Shown here in pieces: positions 25,905-34,038 of a stretch of 64,000 nt of DNA. Source of the stretch: an uncultured Alphaproteobacteria bacterium (GTDB taxonomy: Bacteria; Pseudomonadota; Alphaproteobacteria; Rs-D84). The notes under the pieces are model-generated. The model did no database searches. It saw only the letters and a program-made list of their open reading frames with translations, and was not told the DNA's origin. Numbering within the stretch: position 1 is the first letter of the stretch; each line of letters begins with the position of its first letter. Position numbers and translations under genes: made by a program. Where the stretch lies: positions 1 to 64,000 of the forward strand of contig CALXMN010000005.1 in NCBI GenBank assembly GCA_944389495.1. The letters run 5' to 3'.

Positions 25905-28130
25905 ATGGTCGAAAAGTTCAAGATTTTATCCGCCGGCGGAAAATCCAAGGGTTTAAATATTTTTAAATCCAGCGCATATAAAGAAAGCCTGCGAACACCG
26001 ATGGCTTCGCTGTTTTGGTCGCTGCGATGGGCGGTGGGGATATGGTTGGTATGTGCGGCGGCATTTGCACTATCGTTCTGGATCGAACATATTTGGCGGT
26101 ATGGTTGGTCGCCCGCCACGGCCGATTGGACCAGAATTTATTTCTATAATATTATAACCAGTGGTGGAATATCGGTATTGGCGGAAATTCCCGCGTGGTT
26201 GACACGCACATTATTGCGAACCGACATTATGTGCATAACACCATTGTTGCCGATTATCGCATATTTCTTTATGGCGGACAGCACATTGGTCAAAGAATTT
26301 AACCCATACGGTAATGATAAATTTGATGATAAATCATCCAACAAAGCATCCAAAGAAGATATTGAAAAAATGGGCCTGCTGAAGGGATTTATGATGGTGT
26401 TGGGGTATTTCAAGAAAAAGCCATTAATGATGAACGAATGTTTATCTGCCCTGTGTGTTGCGCCCCCGGGGACCGGTAAATCACAAGGGGTCGTTTTGCC
26501 GACAATATTTGAATGCAACAATGTTTCAATGATTATTAACGACCCAAAGCCCGAATTGTATCAATCGTCATCCGCATATCGTGCAACAATTGGACCGGTG
26601 TTCATTATGAACTGGGCCGGACAAGATGACCCAGAACGCGGGATATATTACCCATCGTGGAATCCGCTGTCGCCGGAACACGTACCCTTTAACCCCGAAC
26701 AACGCGATTTGTACATTGATTCTATGTGCAATGTTTTGATTCCGGATAAAGAATCTTCATCGGCCGACCCACATTGGACCGTATCGGGACGCGCGGCATT
26801 GGCCGGACTGGTACAATTTATGGTGTCCAAGGTTGAACGTGCCAAGGCAGACGATTATTTCTATGCCCGCATAACATCCGGTACATTTGATGCCGAAGAT
26901 GCCGCCGTGTTGGGCGATTATTACTTATCTATGATGAATGACCCGAATGCATATGCGGCATATTCATTGTTGCAAAAGGGCGAACTGAACGCGATGAACT
27001 ATGTGCATATTGGCACGTGGTCAAACATACCGGATGCCTGGCGCGGGCACGAGGCATCGTTATCTATGATTCTTGATTGGATTAACGCAAGTCAAATCTC
27101 TATGGCCCAGGAACAAGAAGAGCGTCGTAAACAAGGCGATCAAATGGTATCTTTTGACGACCCGATGAACCGATTATTTCTGGGGGCGGTGGATGAAGCA
27201 CGACAATACGCGTATGCACACCGTGCCGTTTTGGAATTGACACAATTGGCAAACACGCCCGACAAAGAACGTGGTTCTATTATTTCCACCGTGATGGAGG
27301 GATTGTCCATATTCCGTAACGCCGCCGTGCGTAATCGCACCAGTCATTCAGACTTTCATTTTGCAGATTTACGTGGTATGGTCGATCCACGCGATGGAAA
27401 AACAAAGCCGGTTACGGTATATCTGTCCATCAATATGGTTGATGCCCAGGCGTTAAACCCAATTACAGGTATCTTTATCGAATTAATGACAAATTTCCTG
27501 TTATCAAATCCGCCAGAATCAGAAAACAGCGGTACAAAAATGGGACCTTATCCGGTGTTGTTCGTTCTGGACGAAATGCCCAAAATGCAAAAATTACAGG
27601 CCGTAATCCAGGGACCCGACCTGGGGCGTGGACAAAAAATATCATACCTGATTATCGGCCAGGATTTACACCAGATTCAGGAAAAGTACGGCGCAGATGC
27701 CGCCGCAACAATTATATCCACCACCGCGGCAAAAATCGTTATGCGTCAAAATGATCCGGATACGGCCGAAAGATTTTCAAAAATGATGGGATATAAAATG
27801 AAAATCAAAACGGTCAAGGGACCAGACGGTAAAGACAAAGAAGAAAAGTCAGAAGAACTGCTGTACAGTCCAATGGATATTATGAAATTGGATGATAAAA
27901 AACAATTGGTAATATTCCAGGGATGGTACCATCGCCCCATCGAGGCCGACAAACAATATGCATTCAGTGACCCACGTCTGGCCGGGTTTATGGCGATGGG
28001 TGCCTGCAGTCCGTTGCCTGAATTTTTAATTCCATCGCATCACGCGGCGTTGGGATACAGTGGCACCCCACGAATATATATACCACAAACCAAAGAAACA
28101 AAAGAACTGGGGAAAATAGAGAACAGATAA
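25905..28130 (+). CDS. virD4: VirD4/TraG-type type IV coupling ATPase
   Basis: 741 aa. N-terminal cytosolic stub, then hydrophobic segments (~35-60 and ~85-115) anchoring it in the inner membrane. Walker A APPGTGKSQ near 188-196, family block WNPLSPEHVPFNPEQRD, Walker B VLFVLDEMPKM near 550, followed by QDLHQIQEKYG. T4CPs recruit DNA or protein substrates to type IV secretion channels. No relaxase or VirB genes occur in the window, so it may serve a scattered (Rickettsiales-like) T4SS. The last codons and stop (IENR*) fall inside the left inverted repeat of the cassette that follows, so the native C-terminus may have been altered by insertion. Confidence 0.85.
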   Translation: MVEKFKILSAGGKSKGLNIFKSSAYKESLRTPMASLFWSLRWAVGIWLVCAAAFALSFWIEHIWRYGWSPATADWTRIYFYNIITSGGISVLAEIPAWLTRTLLRTDIMCITPLLPIIAYFFMADSTLVKEFNPYGNDKFDDKSSNKASKEDIEKMGLLKGFMMVLGYFKKKPLMMNECLSALCVAPPGTGKSQGVVLPTIFECNNVSMIINDPKPELYQSSSAYRATIGPVFIMNWAGQDDPERGIYYPSWNPLSPEHVPFNPEQRDLYIDSMCNVLIPDKESSSADPHWTVSGRAALAGLVQFMVSKVERAKADDYFYARITSGTFDAEDAAVLGDYYLSMMNDPNAYAAYSLLQKGELNAMNYVHIGTWSNIPDAWRGHEASLSMILDWINASQISMAQEQEERRKQGDQMVSFDDPMNRLFLGAVDEARQYAYAHRAVLELTQLANTPDKERGSIISTVMEGLSIFRNAAVRNRTSHSDFHFADLRGMVDPRDGKTKPVTVYLSINMVDAQALNPITGIFIELMTNFLLSNPPESENSGTKMGPYPVLFVLDEMPKMQKLQAVIQGPDLGRGQKISYLIIGQDLHQIQEKYGADAAATIISTTAAKIVMRQNDPDTAERFSKMMGYKMKIKTVKGPDGKDKEEKSEELLYSPMDIMKLDDKKQLVIFQGWYHRPIEADKQYAFSDPRLAGFMAMGACSPLPEFLIPSHHAALGYSGTPRIYIPQTKETKELGKIENR

Positions 28131-28134
28131 CAGA
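28118..28134 (+). repeat. left inverted repeat of the cassette
   Basis: 17-nt repeat arm pairing with 28507-28523; it encodes the last residues and stop codon of the upstream ATPase gene. Confidence 0.65.
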
Positions 28135-28145
28135 GAACAGAGTGT

Positions 28146-28597
28146 ATGAGTGGGATGGGAATGCAATCAAGTATTGCAAAAAATAAAAGTAAAAATTTCG
28201 CTTTGCGAATTATTAAACTATCTAATGATGGACATAAAACAGGAAATATGTACTGTCCAAGCAAATTCTGCGTTCAGGAACAAGTATTGGTGCAAATTTA
28301 GCAAAGATCGAATCTGCAATCAGTAAAAACGATTTTCTGGACAAGGTTTATATAGCACTGAAAGAAGCATCAGAAACCCAATATTGGTTAGAATTATTAA
28401 AAGATTCGGAATACATAACAGTCACGGAATTTAACATCATATTTGCCGAATGTAATGAAATTACAAAAACACTGGTAAAAACAACCAAAACAATCAAACA
28501 AATTAATCTGTTATCTGTGCTCTGTTCCCTAGAATGTCAATCGCAAACCGACGGCCAAAAACGGCGTCTCGGTCGTTATGCCAAGCGATGCCCATAA
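28146..28597 (+). pseudogene. four-helix-bundle (S23/Avd-like) protein, frameshifted
   Basis: Frame 1 from the ATG at 28146 reads KNFALRIIKLS... up to about 28264, then goes out of register and stops at 28299. Shifting by one base at the A-run near 28263-28265 restores ILRSGTSIGANLAKIESAIS, then ALKEASETQYWLELLKDSEYI and IFAECNEITKTLVKTTKTIK. These are the hallmark blocks of the TIGR02436/S23 four-helix-bundle family (SGTSIGAN, ALKEA.ET.YWL). A single missing A would explain it; a sequencing or assembly error in the homopolymer is the alternative. The second frame runs past the right repeat to 28595, antisense to the porin gene, so the real C-terminus is probably near 28525. Confidence 0.75.
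28507..28523 (-). repeat. right inverted repeat of the cassette
   Basis: Inverted partner of 28118-28134 with one mismatch; lies 5 nt beyond the stop codon of the convergent porin gene. Confidence 0.65.
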
Positions 28598-29623
28598 ATC
28601 CACGTTTTCGCTGTATTTATATCTGAATGATGCGATTGCAGTATGATCCATATAATCATCAACATCGCGATTCCATATACCGGTGTCCGAAAAAATATAT
28701 GTTAACGATATACTGTAATTTAAAATATCATAACTGACACCGGTGCCAACGGCCAATCCATCAGACACAGGTCCAACCGGATTCTGATCATAAATTAATC
28801 GTGCGGTTGCACCGAACATCCAACTGTTATACTGCAGATTTATGCCACCAGACAACTGGGCACGCCAATCGGCATATACACGCGGGGTATACGCATCTGT
28901 TCTGTATCCATCCGGGCGCGACATAAACGATGCACCAAATGCGTATGCGGTTTTTACCTTGCCCGATGGACGACGAATTTTTAACCCCGCGTCAACCGCA
29001 TAATCATAATCATCCGTTATACCCGATACAGATAATCCATATTGCATCCCACGCAAAGGCATTGTGGCATAATTCAAACGTAACGCATTACGCCCCGTCG
29101 TTAATGTTGTATCAGAAATTACAGGTCCATCCGGCGTTATTTTTTTATAAAACAGCGGTTTGTCATTTACGCGCAACCCGCCAACATCCGGCAATCCAAC
29201 CCCCAATTTACGCGCAATAGAATCAGTCGCACCAAATTCAATACGACCAAATTTTCTGTTTTGCCAATATCCAAACGCTTCGCGCATAAATTTATCTTCA
29301 TCAACGGCGGCCGCATCGATCGCATAAACCAATCCCAATGTATTATTATCCGTCGCCGCAAAGCCCATTTCACCACGTACACGCCAATCGCCAATAAAAT
29401 CAGGTGTTTCAAAATCTGGCTCCAATAAGCCCGCCGTGCCATAGCCATTTAATTTCAAACTGAACCTGTTACCATTATATTCCAATTTATGGTCACCAAT
29501 ACCCGGTATATAAGATATTAAATTTGCCGGCAATGACAACGCATACGCCGCATCATATGCCCCAGATATAAAATACATAAATACAGTTAATGAAACCAGA
29601 TATGACAAGCGCCGTAAAAACAT
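28529..29623 (-). CDS. outer-membrane porin
   Basis: 364 aa. Signal peptide with hydrophobic core (LSYLVSLTVFMYFISGAYDAAYA, ~5-28). The N-terminal mature part KLEYNGNRFSLKLNGYGTAGL matches the first strand of Gram-negative general porins. Regular amphipathic strands follow (GRIEFGATDS near 130, like the porin L3 region), and the protein ends ...LAVGLRLTF with terminal Phe. It forms trimeric diffusion pores in the family. It starts 5 nt after the rpoH stop with AAGGAA inside rpoH, so it is co-transcribed with the heat-shock sigma factor, an unusual pairing. Confidence 0.8.
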   Translation of the reverse strand: MFLRRLSYLVSLTVFMYFISGAYDAAYALSLPANLISYIPGIGDHKLEYNGNRFSLKLNGYGTAGLLEPDFETPDFIGDWRVRGEMGFAATDNNTLGLVYAIDAAAVDEDKFMREAFGYWQNRKFGRIEFGATDSIARKLGVGLPDVGGLRVNDKPLFYKKITPDGPVISDTTLTTGRNALRLNYATMPLRGMQYGLSVSGITDDYDYAVDAGLKIRRPSGKVKTAYAFGASFMSRPDGYRTDAYTPRVYADWRAQLSGGINLQYNSWMFGATARLIYDQNPVGPVSDGLAVGTGVSYDILNYSISLTYIFSDTGIWNRDVDDYMDHTAIASFRYKYSENVDLWASLGITTETPFLAVGLRLTF

Positions 29624-29628
29624 TGTTA

Positions 29629-30537
29629 TTATTCCTTGGATTCTGTTAATATTGCATTGCGCAATTTGTTGTATGCGCGTTCTTCGATTTGACGCACGCG
29701 TTCACGAGATATTCCGTATTTCTGGGACAAAGATTCCAATGTTGCAACCGGATCAGACAACCGGCGTGCACGCAAAATTTCGCGATCGCGTTCCGGTAAT
29801 TCCGCCAAATGTTTCTGTAATAATTCATATCCACGACGACGAAATTCCAATTGTTCCATATCGTCTTGGATATTATGTTTATCATCAGACATATTGGACA
29901 GCATATCGCGACCATCATCATCCGAACGCGCCGGTGAATTCAGTGACACATCGCGCGCCCCCAAACGCGTTGACATACGACGCACATCCGTTTCTGGAAC
30001 ATTTAAATAATCGGCAATTTGCTTGGTCTGGTCATCAGACAATGTTCCATCCATTATGCCCAATGCACGCTTGGCCCGGGCCAGATTGAAAAATACCCGC
30101 TTTTGATTTGCAGATGTGCCAATTTTTACAATCGACCAATTCTGCAAAATTGTTTCGTAAATTTCCGCACGTATCCAAAACATTGCATAGGTCGAAAAAC
30201 GAAAACCACGTTCGGGATCAAATTTTTGCAGTGCCTGCATCAAGCCCATATTACCACTGGCAATCAAATCAGCAAACGGAACACCATAGTTGCGAAAATC
30301 ATATGCAACCGATACGACCATACGCAGATGACTGGCCACCAGTTTTTCGGCCGCGTCTTTGTCGCCATCTTTGACCCATTTGGTGGCATATTCATATTCC
30401 TGTTCGGCCGACAAAATAGGAAATTTCTGGATACGTTGGATATATTGGGCCAAACTGGTTTCGTCGTTAACACCACGGGCCGCAACCAAACTTTGATTTT
30501 GTACAACCGGTAAAGCGTTCTTGATTTGCTTTTTCAT
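29629..30537 (-). CDS. rpoH: RNA polymerase sigma-32 factor
   Basis: 302 aa. Directs RNA polymerase to heat-shock promoters. Region 2 (SGNMGLMQALQKFDPERGFRFSTYAMFWIRAEIYE, ~95-130) is followed by the RpoH-box-like NWSIVKIGTSANQKRVFFNL, typical of sigma-32 and not of sigma-70. Region 4.2 helix-turn-helix TLESLSQKYGISRERVRQIEERA lies near the C-terminus. The promoter is immediately upstream and leaves a leader of only a few nt, so the usual mRNA thermosensor in the 5' UTR cannot exist here. Confidence 0.95.
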   Translation of the reverse strand: MKKQIKNALPVVQNQSLVAARGVNDETSLAQYIQRIQKFPILSAEQEYEYATKWVKDGDKDAAEKLVASHLRMVVSVAYDFRNYGVPFADLIASGNMGLMQALQKFDPERGFRFSTYAMFWIRAEIYETILQNWSIVKIGTSANQKRVFFNLARAKRALGIMDGTLSDDQTKQIADYLNVPETDVRRMSTRLGARDVSLNSPARSDDDGRDMLSNMSDDKHNIQDDMEQLEFRRRGYELLQKHLAELPERDREILRARRLSDPVATLESLSQKYGISRERVRQIEERAYNKLRNAILTESKE

Positions 30538-30546
30538 AACTTTTAT

Positions 30547-30574
30547 AGTATAGCAATAAAATAAGATTTATCAA
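30547..30574 (-). promoter_or_regulatory. rpoH promoter
   Basis: Minus strand: -35 TTGATA (30574-30569), 16-nt spacer, -10 TATACT (30552-30547) with upstream TTGC (extended -10). The ATG is 9 nt beyond the -10, so the predicted leader is about 3 nt with no SD. Confidence 0.7.
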
Positions 30575-30603
30575 GTCACGTAATAATACAGGAGATTTTT
30601 CAA

Positions 30604-31254
30604 ATGGCATCCATACTGGAAAGAAAAAACAAAGTTAAACCCATAAAAAAAACACGCGAAGAATACGCCGAGGACGCCCTTTATCGCGAAGTATGGGAAG
30701 AGGTAAACAACGAAAAAACAACCGCCTTTATCAAAAAATATTCCCGCGTAATTATTGCGGTTGCCTTGGGTATACTGATTGTGGTAACGGCCGTCATTAT
30801 CGGTGTCCGTACACATCGTGCACATAAATTGGCAATGGCCGAAAATTATGAAATGGCGGTACAAAATGTTGATGCAAATATGCTGCGCGCGGTGGCCGAA
30901 AATGCCGGCGGCGCAACGGGCGACTTGGCAATATTCCAGGCATATTTAGTCGATGGTAATATTGAACATCTGGAAGAATTGGCCAATAACGGGGACACAC
31001 GCGATTTTCGCGATTTGGCACGATTACATATTATCGGACTGCGTGGCGATGATATGACCGCCAACGAGGTTGAAGATTACTTAGAGCCATTGAATACAAA
31101 AAAGTCGCCATATTATTATACTTCACGGTTAACCGTGGCACAAAAATACCTGGCGATGGGGGATCGTGAAAATGCGAATAAGTGGCTGGATATAATCATC
31201 AATGATGATGATACACCCGCCGTTGTTTCCGCCACAGCACAACAATTAAGATAA
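30604..31254 (+). CDS. YfgM-like TPR membrane protein
   Basis: 216 aa. Cytosolic charged N-terminus (~1-45), one transmembrane helix (~48-68, VIIAVALGILIVVTAVIIGV), then a periplasmic helical region with TPR-like units, including YYYTSRLTVAQKYLAMGDRENANKWLDIII. Same topology as YfgM, an ancillary SecYEG partner that hands proteins to periplasmic chaperones. Gene order yfgM-bamB-der is conserved in many proteobacteria, and the next gene here is a BamB-like lipoprotein. AGGAG lies 8 nt upstream of the ATG. Confidence 0.75.
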   Translation: MASILERKNKVKPIKKTREEYAEDALYREVWEEVNNEKTTAFIKKYSRVIIAVALGILIVVTAVIIGVRTHRAHKLAMAENYEMAVQNVDANMLRAVAENAGGATGDLAIFQAYLVDGNIEHLEELANNGDTRDFRDLARLHIIGLRGDDMTANEVEDYLEPLNTKKSPYYYTSRLTVAQKYLAMGDRENANKWLDIIINDDDTPAVVSATAQQLR

Positions 31255-31271
31255 CCAAAAGACAATAAAAT

Positions 31272-32000
31272 ATGCGAAAAATTATCGCCGTTTTGACATC
31301 TGTAATTATACTGGCCGGATGTGCCGAGCACGATCCGATTTTACCGGGCGTGCGTACACCAATCTTTGACACGGGAAATATTGATGTGTTGGATACGACG
31401 ATTGAAAATCTGCCGGAAAATATTGATGCACCAAAACAGGACGAATGCCCATACACCCAAGATTCATCCAACGTCATTCGCGACGGCGACAGAAAAATAT
31501 TCAGCGGGTTCCCAACAAGTAACTCGGTGGCCAGTACACAAAAACCGGTCTGTGCAAACGGATACGTATATGCGGGGCTGACCACGGGCGAAGTTGTAAA
31601 GGTCGCACCAAACAGTCGACGCGTTATATGGATTGCGGATGTATTTCGTCGCAGTAATATGACCGGTGGCGCATCAATTGTTGATATTATTGCACCGCTG
31701 GTCATACATAATGGCGCGGTTTATGCAGGTGGCCTGGGCAATGCATTTTGTCGCATAAACGCAACATCGGGCCAAAAAAAGTGGTGTGTGGATATTGGGG
31801 TTGAGGTTTCATTTATCGTAACAGACAACGCCGCGTTCGTTGTTGCAACCGATGGGAACCTGTATGCGGTACGAACATCTGATGGGGCCGTATATTGGCG
31901 TACCGCCGTTCGGGACATTGTCGCCCCCGTATACAAAGATAAAACCATCGTTGTTGGCAAAGAAAAATTTAATGCCGTAAACGGTGAAAAAATAAAATAA
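31272..32000 (+). CDS. bamB: BamB-like lipoprotein, short form
   Basis: 242 aa. Lipobox ILAGC (Cys ~17). PQQ-like beta-propeller blades are visible: CANGYVYAGLTTGEVVKVAPNSRRVIW, GAVYAGGLGNAFCRINATSGQKKWC and DGNLYAVRTSDGAVYW. BamB is an outer-membrane lipoprotein of the BAM complex. Typical BamB has eight blades in ~380-400 aa, whereas this has about four, so it is a reduced propeller or a C-terminal truncation; the stop is followed by a proper terminator. It follows the yfgM-like gene by 17 nt. Confidence 0.7.
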   Translation: MRKIIAVLTSVIILAGCAEHDPILPGVRTPIFDTGNIDVLDTTIENLPENIDAPKQDECPYTQDSSNVIRDGDRKIFSGFPTSNSVASTQKPVCANGYVYAGLTTGEVVKVAPNSRRVIWIADVFRRSNMTGGASIVDIIAPLVIHNGAVYAGGLGNAFCRINATSGQKKWCVDIGVEVSFIVTDNAAFVVATDGNLYAVRTSDGAVYWRTAVRDIVAPVYKDKTIVVGKEKFNAVNGEKIK

Positions 32001-32009
32001 AGAATATAT

Positions 32010-32034
32010 CACCCGCCAAGGCGGGTGTTTTTGT
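32010..32034 (+). terminator. terminator after bamB
   Basis: Stem CACCCGCC-AA-GGCGGGTG followed by TTTTTG. Confidence 0.85.
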
Positions 32035-32070
32035 AATTTTTTTAACGATATAAAACATTCCATTTATAAA

Positions 32071-33219
32071 TTACAGCGCAACCGGTGATGCAAAACCGAT
32101 AACCATCCAGACAAAATTGCTTATATTGGCCGAAGTGGCAAATTGTACCTTGGACGGATTAACAATCGAAACACCCGTTCCGCCATAGTTATTTGTTGAT
32201 GCGCTTTGTGGGATTATGTTCGTCATCATTGGAAAATAGTTCGTATTCGCCATTGTTATTGGCAACGTTACACTTAAAGTACCATTATTAATTGCGCCAC
32301 CGCGGCCACCCTGCTCTACCCAACCAGATTTATATACACGATACCAGGTATAATTATTGGCCGCACTGGGATAACGCGATTTTACAACGACATCCGGATT
32401 ATCATCAGAATCAAAAGTTATTGGGAATGTATTTGCCTCGACATCGTCCAGCGCATTCTGTAATTCACTTACCGCATTGTTTAATGCAGAAACCGTTGCG
32501 TATTCTGACATATTATGCGTATGATCGGCCGATGCAAAATCAGACGCATCCGGTATTTCATCCTTGGTGGCAAAATTACTTATGTCTGGTATTTCGTCTT
32601 TGGTTGCAAGGTTGCTGATATTCGGTATCTCGTCTTTGGTCGCAAGGTTACTTATGTCTGGTATTTCGTCTTTAGTCGCCAGATTGCTTATATCCGGTAT
32701 ATCGTCTTTGGTCGCAATATTATTTGTATCTGGAATTTCATCTTTGGTCACAAAGGTCGTAAAATCGGGCATTTCATCTTTATGTACCAACTGGCTGAAA
32801 TCGCCCAGTTGTTCAATCTGGTATTGAATGGAATCTAAAAATTGCAGCCCATTTTCTAAATTGGCTATATCGCCATCTAATTCATATATATCACGCATAT
32901 ATTCCAAAATAAAATTAAAGTCCGCGTTCAGACAATCCGTACTGATTGGTAATGTCGGTTGATAATCAATCACACGTGACAAATTTATCTTGCGCCAGAT
33001 ACGAATCTCGGCACCAAGGGACGGCGCCTGGCTTAAAACCACACGACCACCGGTATATTTGCCATCAACACGTTCTGATACAGACGGAATTACCGTGCAT
33101 TGACCCGATGTTAAAATTTCTGAATTAACAGATACGTATATATCCGAACTTTGAAAATATGGAAATGAAAAAAAGTATTCTGTGGTAACACCATCACCAG
33201 TATATGTTATTTTGTGCAT
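32071..33219 (-). CDS. phage tail-fibre-like protein
   Basis: 382 aa from the ATG at 33219, with GGGGGAAG 5 nt upstream. The N-terminus MHKITYTGDGVTTEYFFSF and the following ~100 residues match the tail-adaptor domain of podovirus (T7-like) tail fibres. Residues ~145-228 hold seven 12-residue repeats (ATKDEIPDISNL type). A DHTH collar motif (~233) and a short coiled coil follow, then a C-terminal tip-like domain (WYRVYKSGWVEQGGR, VTLPITMANTNYFPM). No other phage genes are nearby. It sits between bamB and der, pointing opposite, so it is a stand-alone morphogenetic gene: a prophage relic, or a domesticated adhesin or tailocin part. Confidence 0.7.
   Translation of the reverse strand: MHKITYTGDGVTTEYFFSFPYFQSSDIYVSVNSEILTSGQCTVIPSVSERVDGKYTGGRVVLSQAPSLGAEIRIWRKINLSRVIDYQPTLPISTDCLNADFNFILEYMRDIYELDGDIANLENGLQFLDSIQYQIEQLGDFSQLVHKDEMPDFTTFVTKDEIPDTNNIATKDDIPDISNLATKDEIPDISNLATKDEIPNISNLATKDEIPDISNFATKDEIPDASDFASADHTHNMSEYATVSALNNAVSELQNALDDVEANTFPITFDSDDNPDVVVKSRYPSAANNYTWYRVYKSGWVEQGGRGGAINNGTLSVTLPITMANTNYFPMMTNIIPQSASTNNYGGTGVSIVNPSKVQFATSANISNFVWMVIGFASPVAL
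32536..32787 (-). repeat. seven tandem 36-bp coding repeats
   Basis: Imperfect 36-bp units encode xTKDEIPDxSNx, seven in a row. The central units are nearly identical at DNA level, so copy number could vary by slippage or recombination and change fibre length. Confidence 0.8.
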
Positions 33220-33240
33220 TTTGCTTCCCCCGGGGTTAAT

Positions 33241-33274
33241 AAAAAATACCCCGTGCAAAAATATGCCCGGGGTA
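33241..33274 (-). promoter_or_regulatory. terminator-like hairpin in the tail-fibre gene leader
   Basis: Minus-strand stem TACCCCG/CGGGGTA (33274-33247) followed by TTTTTTATT, ending about 20 nt before the tail-fibre ATG and its SD. A terminator this close to the start of the next gene, with no promoter visible between, suggests readthrough control or a second terminator for the upstream gene. Confidence 0.6.
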
Positions 33275-33307
33275 ATAAAAAACCACCAACAAATAATATT
33301 GGTGGTT
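33275..33307 (-). terminator. terminator after the Yip1-type gene
   Basis: Perfect 9-bp stem AACCACCAA/TTGGTGGTT with a 9-nt loop, followed (minus sense) by TTTTA. It lies 70 nt past the Yip1-type gene and directly before the second hairpin. Confidence 0.75.
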
Positions 33308-33376
33308 TAACAATTTTCTTTACGTGCCAAGATTATACCACAAATCGTGATAAAAATCAAGCGCAGTATTTATGCC

Positions 33377-33973
33377 CTATAACAAACAGGCCAATGTCGC
33401 ACTGGTGTTCTTTAGCATAAACCACGCAACACGATAATCCGTTGCGTACACCGTTATCAAAAACAGGGCCAATATTGCAATTACAATTATAACATTGCTG
33501 CGTTTACCACGCATACAATACAGCGCAATATTATAAAACAAAAATAATACATACGCATCAACCGCCAAACTGATTATCCACATTGATGTACAATTAAACG
33601 CCAATGCGTTTAAAACCAATACAACCGGATAAACAAAAAATACCGACGCCAATCCCTTGATCGCAATTTCCCAATCGCGTTCGCCGCCCGTTATTTCCGA
33701 CACCAACATCATCAGGCCGCCAAACACAAATAACAACGCAACCGCCAACACCGGAACAATTATCAACGCGGTAAATACCGAACCAATCGTTATCGTCGCA
33801 CCACCAATCAAACGCAATAACAGTACCAAGCATCCGCCAATCAGACCGTATATGAACGCCTTGAACATAGATTCTTCCATATTACCGTCGGCAACAATTT
33901 TGGTGAAATAGCGTTTCGGGTTTATCAATAAATCCCTGATGTGCATCAGGCCCTTTTTTATTTTTTTCATCAT
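33377..33973 (-). CDS. Yip1-family membrane protein
   Basis: 198 aa. An amphipathic N-terminal helix (LMHIRDLLINPKRYFTKI, as in Yip1-domain proteins) is followed by five hydrophobic segments (approx. 37-60, 68-95, 103-125, 130-150, 160-180). The domain pattern (RDLLINPKRYF..., GG.L.L.....) fits Yip1/DUF1282-type inner-membrane proteins of unknown function. It is divergent from der with a 50-65 bp shared upstream region. Confidence 0.65.
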   Translation of the reverse strand: MMKKIKKGLMHIRDLLINPKRYFTKIVADGNMEESMFKAFIYGLIGGCLVLLLRLIGGATITIGSVFTALIIVPVLAVALLFVFGGLMMLVSEITGGERDWEIAIKGLASVFFVYPVVLVLNALAFNCTSMWIISLAVDAYVLFLFYNIALYCMRGKRSNVIIVIAILALFLITVYATDYRVAWFMLKNTSATLACLL

Positions 33974-33986
33974 TTCACACCCCCAT

Positions 33987-34014
33987 TTGATTATTTATAT
34001 TTTTGCTTTATAAT
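33987..34014 (+). promoter_or_regulatory. der promoter
   Basis: -35 TTGATT (33987-33992), 16-nt spacer, -10 TATAAT (34009-34014). Predicted start near 34021. Confidence 0.75.
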
Positions 34015-34038
34015 TAAAAAAAATCAATGGAAAAAGTT

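Larger units (their letters stand above)
28118..28523. mobile_element. small cassette bounded by inverted repeats
   Basis: AGAGAACAGATAACAGA at 28118-28134 is repeated in inverted orientation at 28507-28523 (TCTGTTATCTGTGCTCT), 16 of 17 matching. The ~406-bp interval holds a frameshifted four-helix-bundle gene. Such genes are known from intervening sequences in 23S rRNA genes of spirochaetes and Coxiella, which are also bounded by complementary ends. The cassette interrupts the space between the convergent coupling-ATPase and porin genes. Mobility is inferred, not shown. Confidence 0.55.

Noticed and set aside
28146-28301. 52-residue frame as an independent small gene
   Set aside because: It matches only the first helix of the four-helix-bundle family and continues in a shifted frame, so it is part of a broken gene.
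32536-32787. CRISPR-like repeat array
   Set aside because: The 36-bp units are contiguous in-frame coding repeats without spacers.
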